Shown: positions 1 through 6,324 of the stretch, piece after piece
How the letters are laid out: each line of letters begins with the position of its first letter
Position numbering within the stretch: the stretch's first letter is position 1
Source: Bacteroidota bacterium
GTDB taxonomy: Bacteria > Bacteroidota > Bacteroidia > UKL13-3
DNA length: 14,652 bases
Assembly: GCA_947462865.1 (NCBI GenBank)
Contig: CANHRW010000029.1
Span: 1 to 14,652 of the forward strand
Reading direction: 5' to 3'
Notes under the pieces: model-generated
Seen by the model: the letters and a program-made list of their open reading frames with translations, nothing else
Told to the model about the DNA's origin: nothing
Database searches by the model: none
Position numbers and translations under genes: made by a program

Positions 1-509
1 ACCAACTTCCTAGACAAAACAAATAGATAATCACTCAAACGGTTCAAATACACCACAATGATACCTGGCACCTCTGATTCAGTTTGTATATGAACAACTA
101 ACCTTTCAGACCTTCTGCATACGCATCTGGCGACATGACAATAAGAAGCAGATAATAAGCCTCCAGGCAATATAAAATTACTCAATTCTGGTAAATGCTC
201 ATTCATTGAGTCAATCCCTTTTTCTAAAAATAGCACATCTGATTCATGTAAATCCGGAATTTTCATTTTAGATTTTTCGGGATCACTTGCTAAAACCGAC
301 CCTATGGTGAAAAGACGGTCTTGAATTTCTTGTAAATCTTGCATTACTTTCACATCCGGTACACTGTCTTTAACCAATCCGATATATGAATTTAACTCAT
401 CAATTGTTCCATAACTTTCAATTCTTAAATGAAATTTAGGCACCCTTACTCCTCCTATTAAAGAAGTTTCTCCTGCATCTCCGGTTTTGGTATATATTTT
501 AAATGTCAT
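1..509 (-). CDS. pduO: PduO-type ATP:cob(I)alamin adenosyltransferase, partial (C-terminus beyond window edge)
   Basis: Transfers the 5'-deoxyadenosyl group of ATP to cob(I)alamin, making adenosylcobalamin for cytosolic B12 enzymes such as methylmalonyl-CoA mutase. The frame opens at an ATG (507-509, minus) and runs 169 codons to the window edge without a stop. Family marks are the N-terminal ATP-binding TKTGDAGETSL (residues 7-17), RIESYGTIDELNSYIG (29-44), LPGG (114-117), the CRRSER block (131-136), and the YLNRLSDYLFVLSR segment (154-167). PduO/MMAB proteins are usually about 185-190 residues, so only the last 15-20 are missing. It lies 157 bases downstream of the cysteine desulfurase, so it may have its own promoter, though I found no consensus -7 box. 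The family is clear; the in vivo client enzyme is not visible here. Confidence 0.93.
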   Translation of the reverse strand, partial: MTFKIYTKTGDAGETSLIGGVRVPKFHLRIESYGTIDELNSYIGLVKDSVPDVKVMQDLQEIQDRLFTIGSVLASDPEKSKMKIPDLHESDVLFLEKGIDSMNEHLPELSNFILPGGLLSASYCHVARCVCRRSERLVVHIQTESEVPGIIVVYLNRLSDYLFVLSRKL

Positions 510-666
510 ACTAGTAATATCAATTGAAACTGAATTTTGTTTGATGAAATGTCGCTTTGATTAAAAATAATGCCAAATAAAAATATGATCCCTCTAAAAT
601 AGAGCGAATGCTGATAAATATGATTACAGGTTAATTTCTTTGAAATGGTCTATTAGACAAACCATC

Positions 667-1809
667 TTAGGCATTTACTTGTTCAAAATTGAACATTTTT
701 AAAAGCTTCATTACAACTTCTTCTACTTCCTCAATGGTATTTTGTCTGCCAAACGAAAAACGGACTGAAGGCCTGTCTGATGGCACTTTTAAAGCAGCCA
801 AAACATGAGAGCCTACATTAGATCCTGAAGAACAAGCACTGCCACCAGAAGCAGAGACGCCCTCAATATCTAATTTAAACAATATCATCTCTGCAATTGG
901 AGTTGGAGGAAAATTCACGCTCAATACTGTAAACAAAGAGCTGCCTTCTGCATCACCGTTAAATTGAACCCCAGGAATATGGGTTCTTAGTTTTTGAATC
1001 ATGTGATTTTTAACAGACAAAATTTGTTTGCTTTCTTCAGGCAGGTGGTCTATGGCTAGTTCCAATGCTTTTGCAAGACCTACTATTCCATAAACGTTTT
1101 CTGTACCTCCTCTCATATTGCGCTCTTGAGCACCACCTGATATATAAGGATGAATTTTATTTTTCGCATTGATATAGATAAATCCTACACCTTTAGGACC
1201 ATTAAACTTGTGTGCACCACAAGCCAAAAAATCGATATGGGTTTTGGACAAGTCAATATGAATATGCCCTATTGTTTGAACAGTATCGCAATGAAAAACA
1301 GCTTTGTAGCTTTGACACAACGCTCCAACTTTATCAATATCTAATAAATTTCCAATTTCATTGTTGGCATGCATTAATGAGACCAACGCATTTGGATACG
1401 TTTTAAGCAATGATTCAAGATCAGTTAAATCAATGTGACCATTGGGTAACAATTTTACCATGTGAGACTGCACCAACCCTTTATGTACGAGTTCTTCAAT
1501 GGTATGAGTAACTGCATGGTGTTCTATTGGAGAGCTGATAATGTGCTTAACACCTAAATCATCAACAGATTTGCGAATTGCCATATTGTCGGCTTCAGTT
1601 CCACCAGATGTGAAAAAGATTTCACCAGGTGTACAACCCATCATTTTGGCAACTTTCTTTCTCGAATCTTCAATGTAAGTTCTTACTTTTCTTCCATGAG
1701 AATGGGTAGAAGAAGGATTGCCAAATTCTTCTCTCATAACATGTAACATCACTTCAATGACTCTTTCATCTAAAGGAGTTGTTGCTGCATTGTCAAAGTA
1801 AATAGCCAT
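667..1809 (-). CDS. Cysteine desulfurase, NifS/IscS family (class V aminotransferase fold)
   Basis: PLP enzyme that removes sulfur from L-cysteine as an enzyme-bound persulfide for Fe-S clusters, thiolated tRNA or other thio-cofactors; cytosolic. Visible marks in the 380 residues: N-terminal YFDNAATTP, SGGTEADN (68-75), the PLP-stacking His of the EHHAV motif (96-100), HCDTVQ (173-178) with the PLP-pyridine Asp, Schiff-base Lys201 in AHKFNGPKG, RGGTEN (233-238), catalytic Cys326 in SGGSACSSGS, and the substrate-binding segment VRFSFGR (349-355). The SACSSGS loop looks more like NifS than housekeeping IscS, and the chain is shorter than IscS (about 400), lacking most of its C-terminal scaffold-binding tail. 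The ATG directly abuts the TAA of the agmatinase gene (TAAATG), implying translational coupling. No IscU, SufE or ThiI partner is adjacent, so the sulfur acceptor is unknown. Confidence 0.95.
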   Translation of the reverse strand: MAIYFDNAATTPLDERVIEVMLHVMREEFGNPSSTHSHGRKVRTYIEDSRKKVAKMMGCTPGEIFFTSGGTEADNMAIRKSVDDLGVKHIISSPIEHHAVTHTIEELVHKGLVQSHMVKLLPNGHIDLTDLESLLKTYPNALVSLMHANNEIGNLLDIDKVGALCQSYKAVFHCDTVQTIGHIHIDLSKTHIDFLACGAHKFNGPKGVGFIYINAKNKIHPYISGGAQERNMRGGTENVYGIVGLAKALELAIDHLPEESKQILSVKNHMIQKLRTHIPGVQFNGDAEGSSLFTVLSVNFPPTPIAEMILFKLDIEGVSASGGSACSSGSNVGSHVLAALKVPSDRPSVRFSFGRQNTIEEVEEVVMKLLKMFNFEQVNA

Positions 1810-2700
1810 TTATTTCTTTTTTAAAGTGTTAAATCCAATTAATTTATAAACCAATTTTGCCATGGTATACTCTGTTAAAATATCGCCTTTTCTTGGAGCA
1901 ATTTCAACTACATCAAATCCAATGACATTTCTAGTTTCAAAAACTGTTTTTAAGAAAGTCAAAGTTTCGTTCCAAAGCATGCCATTGGGTTCTGCTGTGC
2001 CTACTGCAGGCACAATACTTGGGTCAAAACCATCTGCATCAATACTAATGTATACGTTTTTACCCAATGTTTTTAAGGCTTCTTTTTCCCAATTTGCATT
2101 GTTTCTCACCTGATGCGCATAAAAGGTATGAATGTCTTTACTCTTTTGGATGTGTTCAGCTTCTTCTTTACATTGTGCTCTGATACCAATTTGAGTCAAT
2201 GGCACTCCAATTTCGTGAACCCTTGCCATTACAGAGGCATGTGAGTATTTATTGCCATGGTAACTCGACCTCAAATCACTGTGTGCATCTATTTGTAATA
2301 AATGAAAATCAGGAGTAGACTTTTTAAGCGAACGAGCTACCCCCAATGTTATTGTATGTTCTGCGCCTAAAGTAATTGGAAACTTTTTATCCTTGATTAA
2401 TTTATCAGTTGCTTTTTCAATCGCTTGAACTGCTTTTAAATCAACCAATCCCTTAAAACTAATAGGTTCCAACGTGCAAATACCTCCTTTTTTGTAAGTT
2501 TCTTGGTCTAATTCTTCATCGTAAAATTCCACAAACTGAGAAGCCTTAATTATGGCTGAAGGCCCTTTATTTGAACCCGACAAATAAGAAGAGGTATGCT
2601 CATATGGAGCCGATTGAATCACATATTTTGATTTTTCGTAATCATACAATTCCTTTTCTGGAATGGCTAAAAAGTTCTTTTTGGTGTTTAAGTATTTCAT
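1810..2700 (-). CDS. speB: Agmatinase/arginase family protein (ureohydrolase)
   Basis: Binuclear manganese hydrolase of the ureohydrolase superfamily, most likely cleaving agmatine to putrescine and urea in polyamine synthesis. All expected metal ligands are present in the 296 residues: His115 (GAEHTITLG), Asp138/His140/Asp142 (DAHSD) and Asp221/Asp223 (SIDADGFDPS). The YSHASVM segment (152-158) matches the family's substrate-side loop, and EIAP (267-270) lies near the end. The third ligand block reads DADGFDPSIVPAVGT where classical SpeB has a D-x-D-ALDP-type sequence, a mild divergence, so arginase, guanidinobutyrase or a related amidino substrate cannot be excluded. It sits 5 bases after map and directly abuts the cysteine desulfurase. 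No arginine decarboxylase is nearby to confirm the pathway. Confidence 0.9.
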   Translation of the reverse strand: MKYLNTKKNFLAIPEKELYDYEKSKYVIQSAPYEHTSSYLSGSNKGPSAIIKASQFVEFYDEELDQETYKKGGICTLEPISFKGLVDLKAVQAIEKATDKLIKDKKFPITLGAEHTITLGVARSLKKSTPDFHLLQIDAHSDLRSSYHGNKYSHASVMARVHEIGVPLTQIGIRAQCKEEAEHIQKSKDIHTFYAHQVRNNANWEKEALKTLGKNVYISIDADGFDPSIVPAVGTAEPNGMLWNETLTFLKTVFETRNVIGFDVVEIAPRKGDILTEYTMAKLVYKLIGFNTLKKK

Positions 2701-2705
2701 TACAT

Positions 2706-3512
2706 TTAAAATAGTTGACTTGGTATTTCGAATTCATTATTGACATCTGTTAATACATAGGGCTTGGACTTGGTTACACAAATGGTATGTTCAAATTGAG
2801 CAGATAGCTTACCATCAATTGTTCTAGCTGTCCAACCATCATGTTTGTCTACCTTGCATCTTGCTTTACCAGCATTGATCATGGGTTCAATGGTAAATAC
2901 CATTCCTGGGGCTAATATGGGACCTGAATTTTTATCTGATACATGGCATATTTCTGGTTCTTCATGAAATTTTAAACCAACTCCATGTCCACAAAATTCA
3001 TACACAACAGCATACCCAAATTGAGTCGCATATTTGTTTATTTCGTATCCAATATTTCCGACAAAATTTCCAGAAAAACATTGTTCAATACCAATACTCA
3101 AGCATTGTTTGGTCACTTCTACAAGTTTTTGGGCGTGCGCTGTTACTTCTCCAACCATAAACATCGTTGAGGTATCGCCAAAGAATCCATTAAGGATTGT
3201 AGTTACATCTATGTTGACAATATCTCCATCTCTCAATTCATATTTACCAGGTATTCCATGACAAATAACATCATTGACCGAAATACAAGATTCTTTAGGG
3301 TAACCATGGTATCCCAATGTGGCTGGCTTTGCATGGTGATCACGCATAAAATCTGCACAAATCTTGTTTAAAAAATCGGTGGTAACACCGGGTTTAACAA
3401 AAGGTGCTACCACTTTTAATGTTTCGCCTGCCAATTGTGAGCTCAATCGAATACCTTCAATTTGCTCGGTTGTTTTGATGATTATTTTACTTTTGGTATC
3501 TCTAAATGCCAC
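2706..3512 (-). CDS. map: Type I methionine aminopeptidase (GTG start)
   Basis: Removes the initiator methionine from nascent proteins with a small second residue; cytosolic, metal-dependent, pita-bread fold. In 268 residues all five metal ligands can be placed: Asp102 (NIDVT), Asp113 (GDTS), His176 (GHGVG), Glu209 (TIEPM) and Glu241 (QFEHT). The substrate-contact histidines His85 (CHGIPG) and His183 (FHEEPEI) are also present. These correspond to E. coli D97, D108, H171, E204, E235, H79 and H178. The start is a GTG (3510-3512): the in-frame stop 15 bases upstream is the TAA of the HPt gene, and the next in-frame ATG is about residue 55, after essential N-terminal helix. The leader is A-rich (AATAAAATAAAA) with no Shine-Dalgarno. 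It is second in the HPt-map-speB-desulfurase run. Confidence 0.97.
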   Translation of the reverse strand: MAFRDTKSKIIIKTTEQIEGIRLSSQLAGETLKVVAPFVKPGVTTDFLNKICADFMRDHHAKPATLGYHGYPKESCISVNDVICHGIPGKYELRDGDIVNIDVTTILNGFFGDTSTMFMVGEVTAHAQKLVEVTKQCLSIGIEQCFSGNFVGNIGYEINKYATQFGYAVVYEFCGHGVGLKFHEEPEICHVSDKNSGPILAPGMVFTIEPMINAGKARCKVDKHDGWTARTIDGKLSAQFEHTICVTKSKPYVLTDVNNEFEIPSQLF

Positions 3513-3527
3513 TTTTATTTTATTAAA

Positions 3528-3869
3528 TTATTCAATTGTTTGAAGCGTTTTATCTATCTCAACCGCTAATAATTCCATTTGAGATTGAATCAATTGTATG
3601 AGTGATGGAATTTGATCCAGCTGCTTAGCTTCTTTTCCTAATTTTTCTAGTTGTTTGACTTGTTCTGTTAAATCTGAATGACAAATCATTTGAACAGGTG
3701 CTTTAATTTTGTGTGCAAGACTTCCAATTGCAGCGTAATTTTCTTCTAAAAGAAGTTGATTAAAACCTCTAACTTCTTTTGCAGTTGTTTGATTAAACAT
3801 GAGCAACATGTCTTTAATAAATTGTTGATCGCCCCCTGAAATTTCTTTAAGATAGTTTAAGTTTACCAT
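3528..3869 (-). CDS. Stand-alone HPt (histidine phosphotransfer) domain protein
   Basis: Small all-helical protein of 113 residues that should accept and pass a phosphoryl group between receiver domains in a multistep phosphorelay. The signature is LAHKIKAPVQMI with His53 as the predicted phosphorylated residue, preceded by the usual four-helix-bundle start (YLKEISGGDQQFIKDMLLMF) and followed by helices ending near the C-terminus. No signal peptide or membrane segment, so cytosolic. The longer frame begins at a GTG at 3887; I chose the ATG at 3869 because homologous HPt domains begin with a short lead-in to the first helix. The gene heads a run with map, speB and the cysteine desulfurase. The kinase in this window (12139-13605) has no receiver domain, so the HPt partner must be elsewhere. 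Confidence 0.85.
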   Translation of the reverse strand: MVNLNYLKEISGGDQQFIKDMLLMFNQTTAKEVRGFNQLLLEENYAAIGSLAHKIKAPVQMICHSDLTEQVKQLEKLGKEAKQLDQIPSLIQLIQSQMELLAVEIDKTLQTIE

Positions 3870-3906
3870 GATTTTAAAAGTGGGCACAAATTACAACTTA
3901 TTAGGG

Positions 3907-3938
3907 TAAAATTAAATTAAATGCGTAAAGGATTGCAA
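3907..3938 (-). promoter_or_regulatory. Candidate promoter for the HPt-map-speB-desulfurase operon
   Basis: On the minus strand, TTG (complement of CAA at 3936-3938) is followed after 21 bases by TAATTTTA (complement of TAAAATTA at 3907-3914), one mismatch from the Bacteroidota -7 consensus TAnnTTTG. Transcription would start near 3901, about 30 bases before the ATG at 3869. The spacing is at the long end of the accepted range and the final G is missing, so this is a moderate call. Confidence 0.38.
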
Positions 3939-3968
3939 TTTGAATTATTGAATATTTAACTAATTTTG
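3939..3968 (+). promoter_or_regulatory. Promoter of the NlpC/P60 gene, consensus TTTG-N18-TAATTTTG
   Basis: TTTG at 3939-3942, 18 bases, then TAATTTTG at 3961-3968: both Bacteroidota elements match perfectly. The -7 box ends only 4 bases before the ATG at 3973, so the predicted transcription start falls on or next to the start codon. Its -33 element touches the -33 element of the divergent HPt promoter (CAATTTG, 3936-3942). Confidence 0.6.
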
Positions 3969-3972
3969 AGAC

Positions 3973-4719
3973 ATGTTAAAAAAAGGAATTTGCCATTTGT
4001 CAGTTGTTCCAGTTAGATCTAATCCTGGAAGTAGACATGAAATGGTAACCCAATTACTTTTTGGTGAAACATACAAGGTATTAGAAATTACTGATGACTG
4101 GCTCCAAATAGAAAATGATTCAGATCATTACATTGGATGGATTAGCAGCAATCAATTTTGTTTATTCAACGAAAAGTCAATACCCCCAAACTTAACCTTA
4201 ACTCATTTTCCTTACACTGAAATTAAATTCAATGAAACCTGTGTATTGGCTTCTAGTGGAAGTCTGATTTCAGTTTCAGAAGGAAATTTTAATTTCAATG
4301 GATACAGTTGTGATTTAAACCCAAAACCATCACAATCTCATCAAAACATCATTGATTTTGCTAAACAATTTATCAATGCACCTTATTTGTGGGGAGGTAA
4401 AAGTTTCATGGGAATTGACTGTTCTGGTTTTACATCTATTGTTTTTGCAAGTATTGGCATACCTATTCCTAGAGATGCATCTGAACAAGCGCTCATTGGC
4501 AAAGACATTGCATTTGTGAATGAAATTCAACCTGCTGACTTAGTGTTTTTTGCTAACGAAGAAGGCCACATTACGCATGTTGGTATTGCAATTAATCAAG
4601 ACTTAATCATTCACGCCTCTGGATCTGTAAGAATTGATCATTTAGACAGCTTTGGTATATTTAACAAGAGTATCGGTAAACATACTCATACCCTAAAATG
4701 TATTAAAAGATTGCTTTAA
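3973..4719 (+). CDS. SH3-like plus NlpC/P60 (C40 family) cysteine peptidase
   Basis: Probable gamma-D-glutamyl-diamino-acid endopeptidase acting on cell-wall peptides. Of the 248 residues, about 6-65 look like a bacterial SH3 domain (ICHLSVVPVRSNPGS, GETYKVLEITDDWLQI, YIGWI). Residues 122-248 form the NlpC/P60 catalytic domain with nucleophile Cys150 (GIDCSGFTS), His202 (GHITHVGIAI) and the third catalytic residue His214 (IIHASGS). The region 66-120 is probably a second, divergent SH3-like repeat. There is no signal peptide or lipobox, which suggests a cytosolic enzyme for recycling murein peptides, as for YkfC-type proteins, rather than a secreted hydrolase. The N-terminal ATG is needed for the first SH3 strand, so it is the likely start although a consensus promoter leaves almost no leader. 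The peroxiredoxin gene follows after 46 bases. Confidence 0.9.
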   Translation: MLKKGICHLSVVPVRSNPGSRHEMVTQLLFGETYKVLEITDDWLQIENDSDHYIGWISSNQFCLFNEKSIPPNLTLTHFPYTEIKFNETCVLASSGSLISVSEGNFNFNGYSCDLNPKPSQSHQNIIDFAKQFINAPYLWGGKSFMGIDCSGFTSIVFASIGIPIPRDASEQALIGKDIAFVNEIQPADLVFFANEEGHITHVGIAINQDLIIHASGSVRIDHLDSFGIFNKSIGKHTHTLKCIKRLL

Positions 4720-4765
4720 AACTTTTTAAGAAAACATTGGTTTAATAAAAATAAAGAAAAATAAC

Positions 4766-5236
4766 ATGGCATTACACATTGGCGACAAAGCCCCTTCATT
4801 CAAATTATTTGATACAGACAAAAAAGAAGTTTCACTTTCTGATTTTGCTGGTAAAACATTGGTACTTCATTTTTTTCCTGCTGCATTTACAGGTGTATGC
4901 ACCACACAACTTTGTTCAGTTAGAGACAATATCAGTCTCTACCACAACGATAAGTGTGATGTACTGGCCATTTCAGTAGATAGTTTATTTACCCTTGCAA
5001 GTTTTAAACAGTCTCAAAATTTAAACTTTACACTGTTGTCGGATTTTAACAAAGAAGTTTCAACAGCTTACCACGCACTTTATGAAGAGTTTGCATTTGG
5101 GATGAAAGGTGTTTCAAGAAGAGCTGCTTTTGTAATTGATGGCAATGGTATGATACAATACGCTGAGGTGTTAGAAAGTGCTGGCGATTTGCCAAACTTT
5201 GAAGCAATTGATGCATGCATTGCTCAATTGTCATAA
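4766..5236 (+). CDS. Peroxiredoxin, AhpE/Bcp-like (thiol peroxidase)
   Basis: Reduces hydrogen peroxide and organic hydroperoxides through a peroxidatic cysteine; cytosolic. In 156 residues the active-site signature PxxxTxxC is present as Pro38, Thr42 and Cys45 (FFPAAFTGVCTTQLC), with the catalytic Arg in GVSRRAAFVID (118-119). Cys50, five residues after Cys45, is where the resolving cysteine of Bcp/PrxQ enzymes lies, so an intramolecular disulfide is plausible. The rest (AISVDS, NFTLLSDF, and GMIQYAEVLESAG near the end) resembles AhpE more closely, so I give no symbol. The leader is very A-rich without Shine-Dalgarno. It may be co-transcribed with the peptidase upstream; no clear separate promoter was seen in the 46-base gap. 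Confidence 0.93.
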   Translation: MALHIGDKAPSFKLFDTDKKEVSLSDFAGKTLVLHFFPAAFTGVCTTQLCSVRDNISLYHNDKCDVLAISVDSLFTLASFKQSQNLNFTLLSDFNKEVSTAYHALYEEFAFGMKGVSRRAAFVIDGNGMIQYAEVLESAGDLPNFEAIDACIAQLS

Positions 5237-5252
5237 ATAATATTCAGATTTA

Positions 5253-5284
5253 TTTGGGGTTTTAAAGGATTAACAGTACTTTCG
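5253..5284 (+). promoter_or_regulatory. Promoter of the tRNA-Arg gene
   Basis: TTTG at 5253-5256, 20 bases, then TACTTTCG at 5277-5284, one mismatch from TAnnTTTG. The tRNA begins 13 bases after the -7 box, leaving a short 5' leader for RNase P to remove. Spacing and position both fit. Confidence 0.6.
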
Positions 5285-5296
5285 CATTCCCAAAAT

Positions 5297-5370
5297 GGTT
5301 TCGTAGCTCAACTGAATAGAGCATCTGACTACGGATCAGAAGGTTACAGGTTTGAATCCTGTCGAGACCA
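5297..5370 (+). tRNA. tRNA-Arg (anticodon ACG)
   Basis: A full cloverleaf of 74 bases folds by eye. The acceptor stem GGTTTCG/CGAGACC has one T-G pair; the D stem is GCTC/GAGC; the anticodon stem is TCTGA/TCAGA around loop CTACGGA with anticodon ACG at 5331-5333; a 5-base variable loop follows; the T arm is ACAGG-TTTGAAT-CCTGT; the discriminator is A. CCA is not encoded, so it must be added after transcription. A34 is expected to be deaminated to inosine so that CGU, CGC and CGA are read. It has its own promoter and terminator. Confidence 0.96.
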
Positions 5371-5371
5371 C

Positions 5372-5399
5372 AAAGGCTTTCTTAGGAAAGCCTTTTTTT
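5372..5399 (+). terminator. Rho-independent terminator after tRNA-Arg
   Basis: A perfect 10-base-pair stem, AAAGGCTTTC (5372-5381) with GAAAGCCTTT (5386-5395), closes a TTAG loop and runs into seven T's (5393-5399). It sits 1 base after the tRNA and 4 bases before the end of the convergent secreted-protein gene. It may weakly stop that transcript too, but the opposite strand has only a short T run. Confidence 0.92.
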
Positions 5400-5403
5400 A
5401 TGA

Positions 5404-6189
5404 TTATTGTTTAGGTTTTGGAATATTCAAGACCCCATTTCCAATTAATTCACCTTGTTTATTGAAGAGGTTGCTTACATTAATTGATTCACCTTGAAAA
5501 TGATGCTTTGCTCCTTTTTTTAATAAATAGTTTCTGCAGGTAATTCCGGCTTTAAGTGTACCAGAATATATGACTGCATCTATATTGTCTTGTGGCTGTT
5601 GGTTCCATTTCCCACTAAAATAAACAGGTGTATAGAAGTATTTTTGACCCTCTACAACCTTGTTACTAGCCAATACTTTGTTTGATTTAACTTGGTAAGC
5701 AATGACAGAGGTATTTGGAGCCTCCCATCTGAATGACAAATTAGGAGCTATTTTAGAGGAATAGGGAACTGAATTGGTTAATTTAACTCGACAAACACGT
5801 ACCCCTTCCTTTTTGATAATGGTTCCATTGCCATGACCAGGAGGTGTTTTGGCAGCAATTGCCAAGTAGTTACCAGGTTGCTTAAACCTAATTGCCTTAA
5901 CTTGTTGAGCAGCATTTAACTGAGACGAATTATTGATGATCATTGCTACAATTTGACCACCATTTATAAAACTTGGATCAACATTTACGTAATACACACC
6001 CAATGCATATTCCCAGTTTTGAGTTTCGTCATTTGCATACAATACCACATCAAATTCATATTCTTTTTCAGTTACAAACGCATCATTTTCTATTCTACAA
6101 CTGAAACCTTGGGCAAAAACTGTATTAAATAATCCAAAACATAACAGCATAAAAAACATTGAAATTTGAATTAATTTTAACCTTTTCAT
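5404..6189 (-). CDS. Secreted protein of unknown function with a cohesin-like N-terminal half
   Basis: Protein of 261 residues with a clear Sec signal peptide: Lys/Arg-rich start, hydrophobic core about 8-24, and likely cleavage after TVFA (26/27). The mature part begins QGFSCRIEND. Residues 29-165 have strand-rich features (YEFDVVLYANDETQNWEYA, FINGGQIVAMI, AKTPPGHGNGT, VRVCRVKLTNSVPY, APNLSFRWE) that I recognise from the cohesin-like N-terminal domain of Bacteroidota surface proteins, many of which carry a type IX sorting tail. Here the C-terminal third does not look like a standard type A or B sorting domain, and residues about 166-261 match nothing I know. No catalytic motif is visible. 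It is a single gene, convergent with the tRNA and divergent from the DUF4290 gene. The ATG choice is fixed by the signal peptide. Confidence 0.75.
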   Translation of the reverse strand: MKRLKLIQISMFFMLLCFGLFNTVFAQGFSCRIENDAFVTEKEYEFDVVLYANDETQNWEYALGVYYVNVDPSFINGGQIVAMIINNSSQLNAAQQVKAIRFKQPGNYLAIAAKTPPGHGNGTIIKKEGVRVCRVKLTNSVPYSSKIAPNLSFRWEAPNTSVIAYQVKSNKVLASNKVVEGQKYFYTPVYFSGKWNQQPQDNIDAVIYSGTLKAGITCRNYLLKKGAKHHFQGESINVSNLFNKQGELIGNGVLNIPKPKQ

Positions 6190-6214
6190 TGAATTGTATT
6201 TTAATTAGAGGGCA

Positions 6215-6247
6215 TAAATTTACCCTATTTTAGCCCATTAAAACAAA
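6215..6247 (-). promoter_or_regulatory. Candidate promoter of the secreted-protein gene
   Basis: On the minus strand, TTTG (complement of CAAA at 6244-6247), 21 bases, then TAAATTTA (6215-6222), which differs from TAnnTTTG only in the last base. Transcription would begin around 6209, about 20 bases before the ATG at 6189. The -7 box is its own reverse complement, so orientation rests on the -33 element. Confidence 0.4.
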
Positions 6248-6324
6248 GTAATTATTGATTTTTACATTCTTTTAATAGAATGCTGTTTAATTCAATTTTG
6301 AATACCCTATATTGCGTTAGTAAA

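Noticed and set aside
592..604. Hairpin CTCTA-AAA-TAGAG after the cysteine desulfurase gene, as a terminator.
   Set aside because: The stem is only 5 AT-rich base pairs and the T-rich stretch on the minus strand begins several bases later with interruptions; too weak to call.
1150..1406. Two overlapping 64-codon plus-strand frames inside the cysteine desulfurase gene.
   Set aside because: They are opposite conserved desulfurase motifs, overlap each other in different frames and show no recognisable domain.
3528..3869. HPt protein as the phosphorelay partner of the PAS kinase at 12139-13605.
   Set aside because: That kinase has no receiver domain and sits beside its own receiver-AraC regulator, so direct kinase-to-regulator transfer is simpler; the two loci are about 8 kb apart.
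6280..6324. Upstream ATG adding 15 residues to the DUF4290 protein.
   Set aside because: The added residues are not part of the family, and a possible -7 box lies downstream of that ATG.
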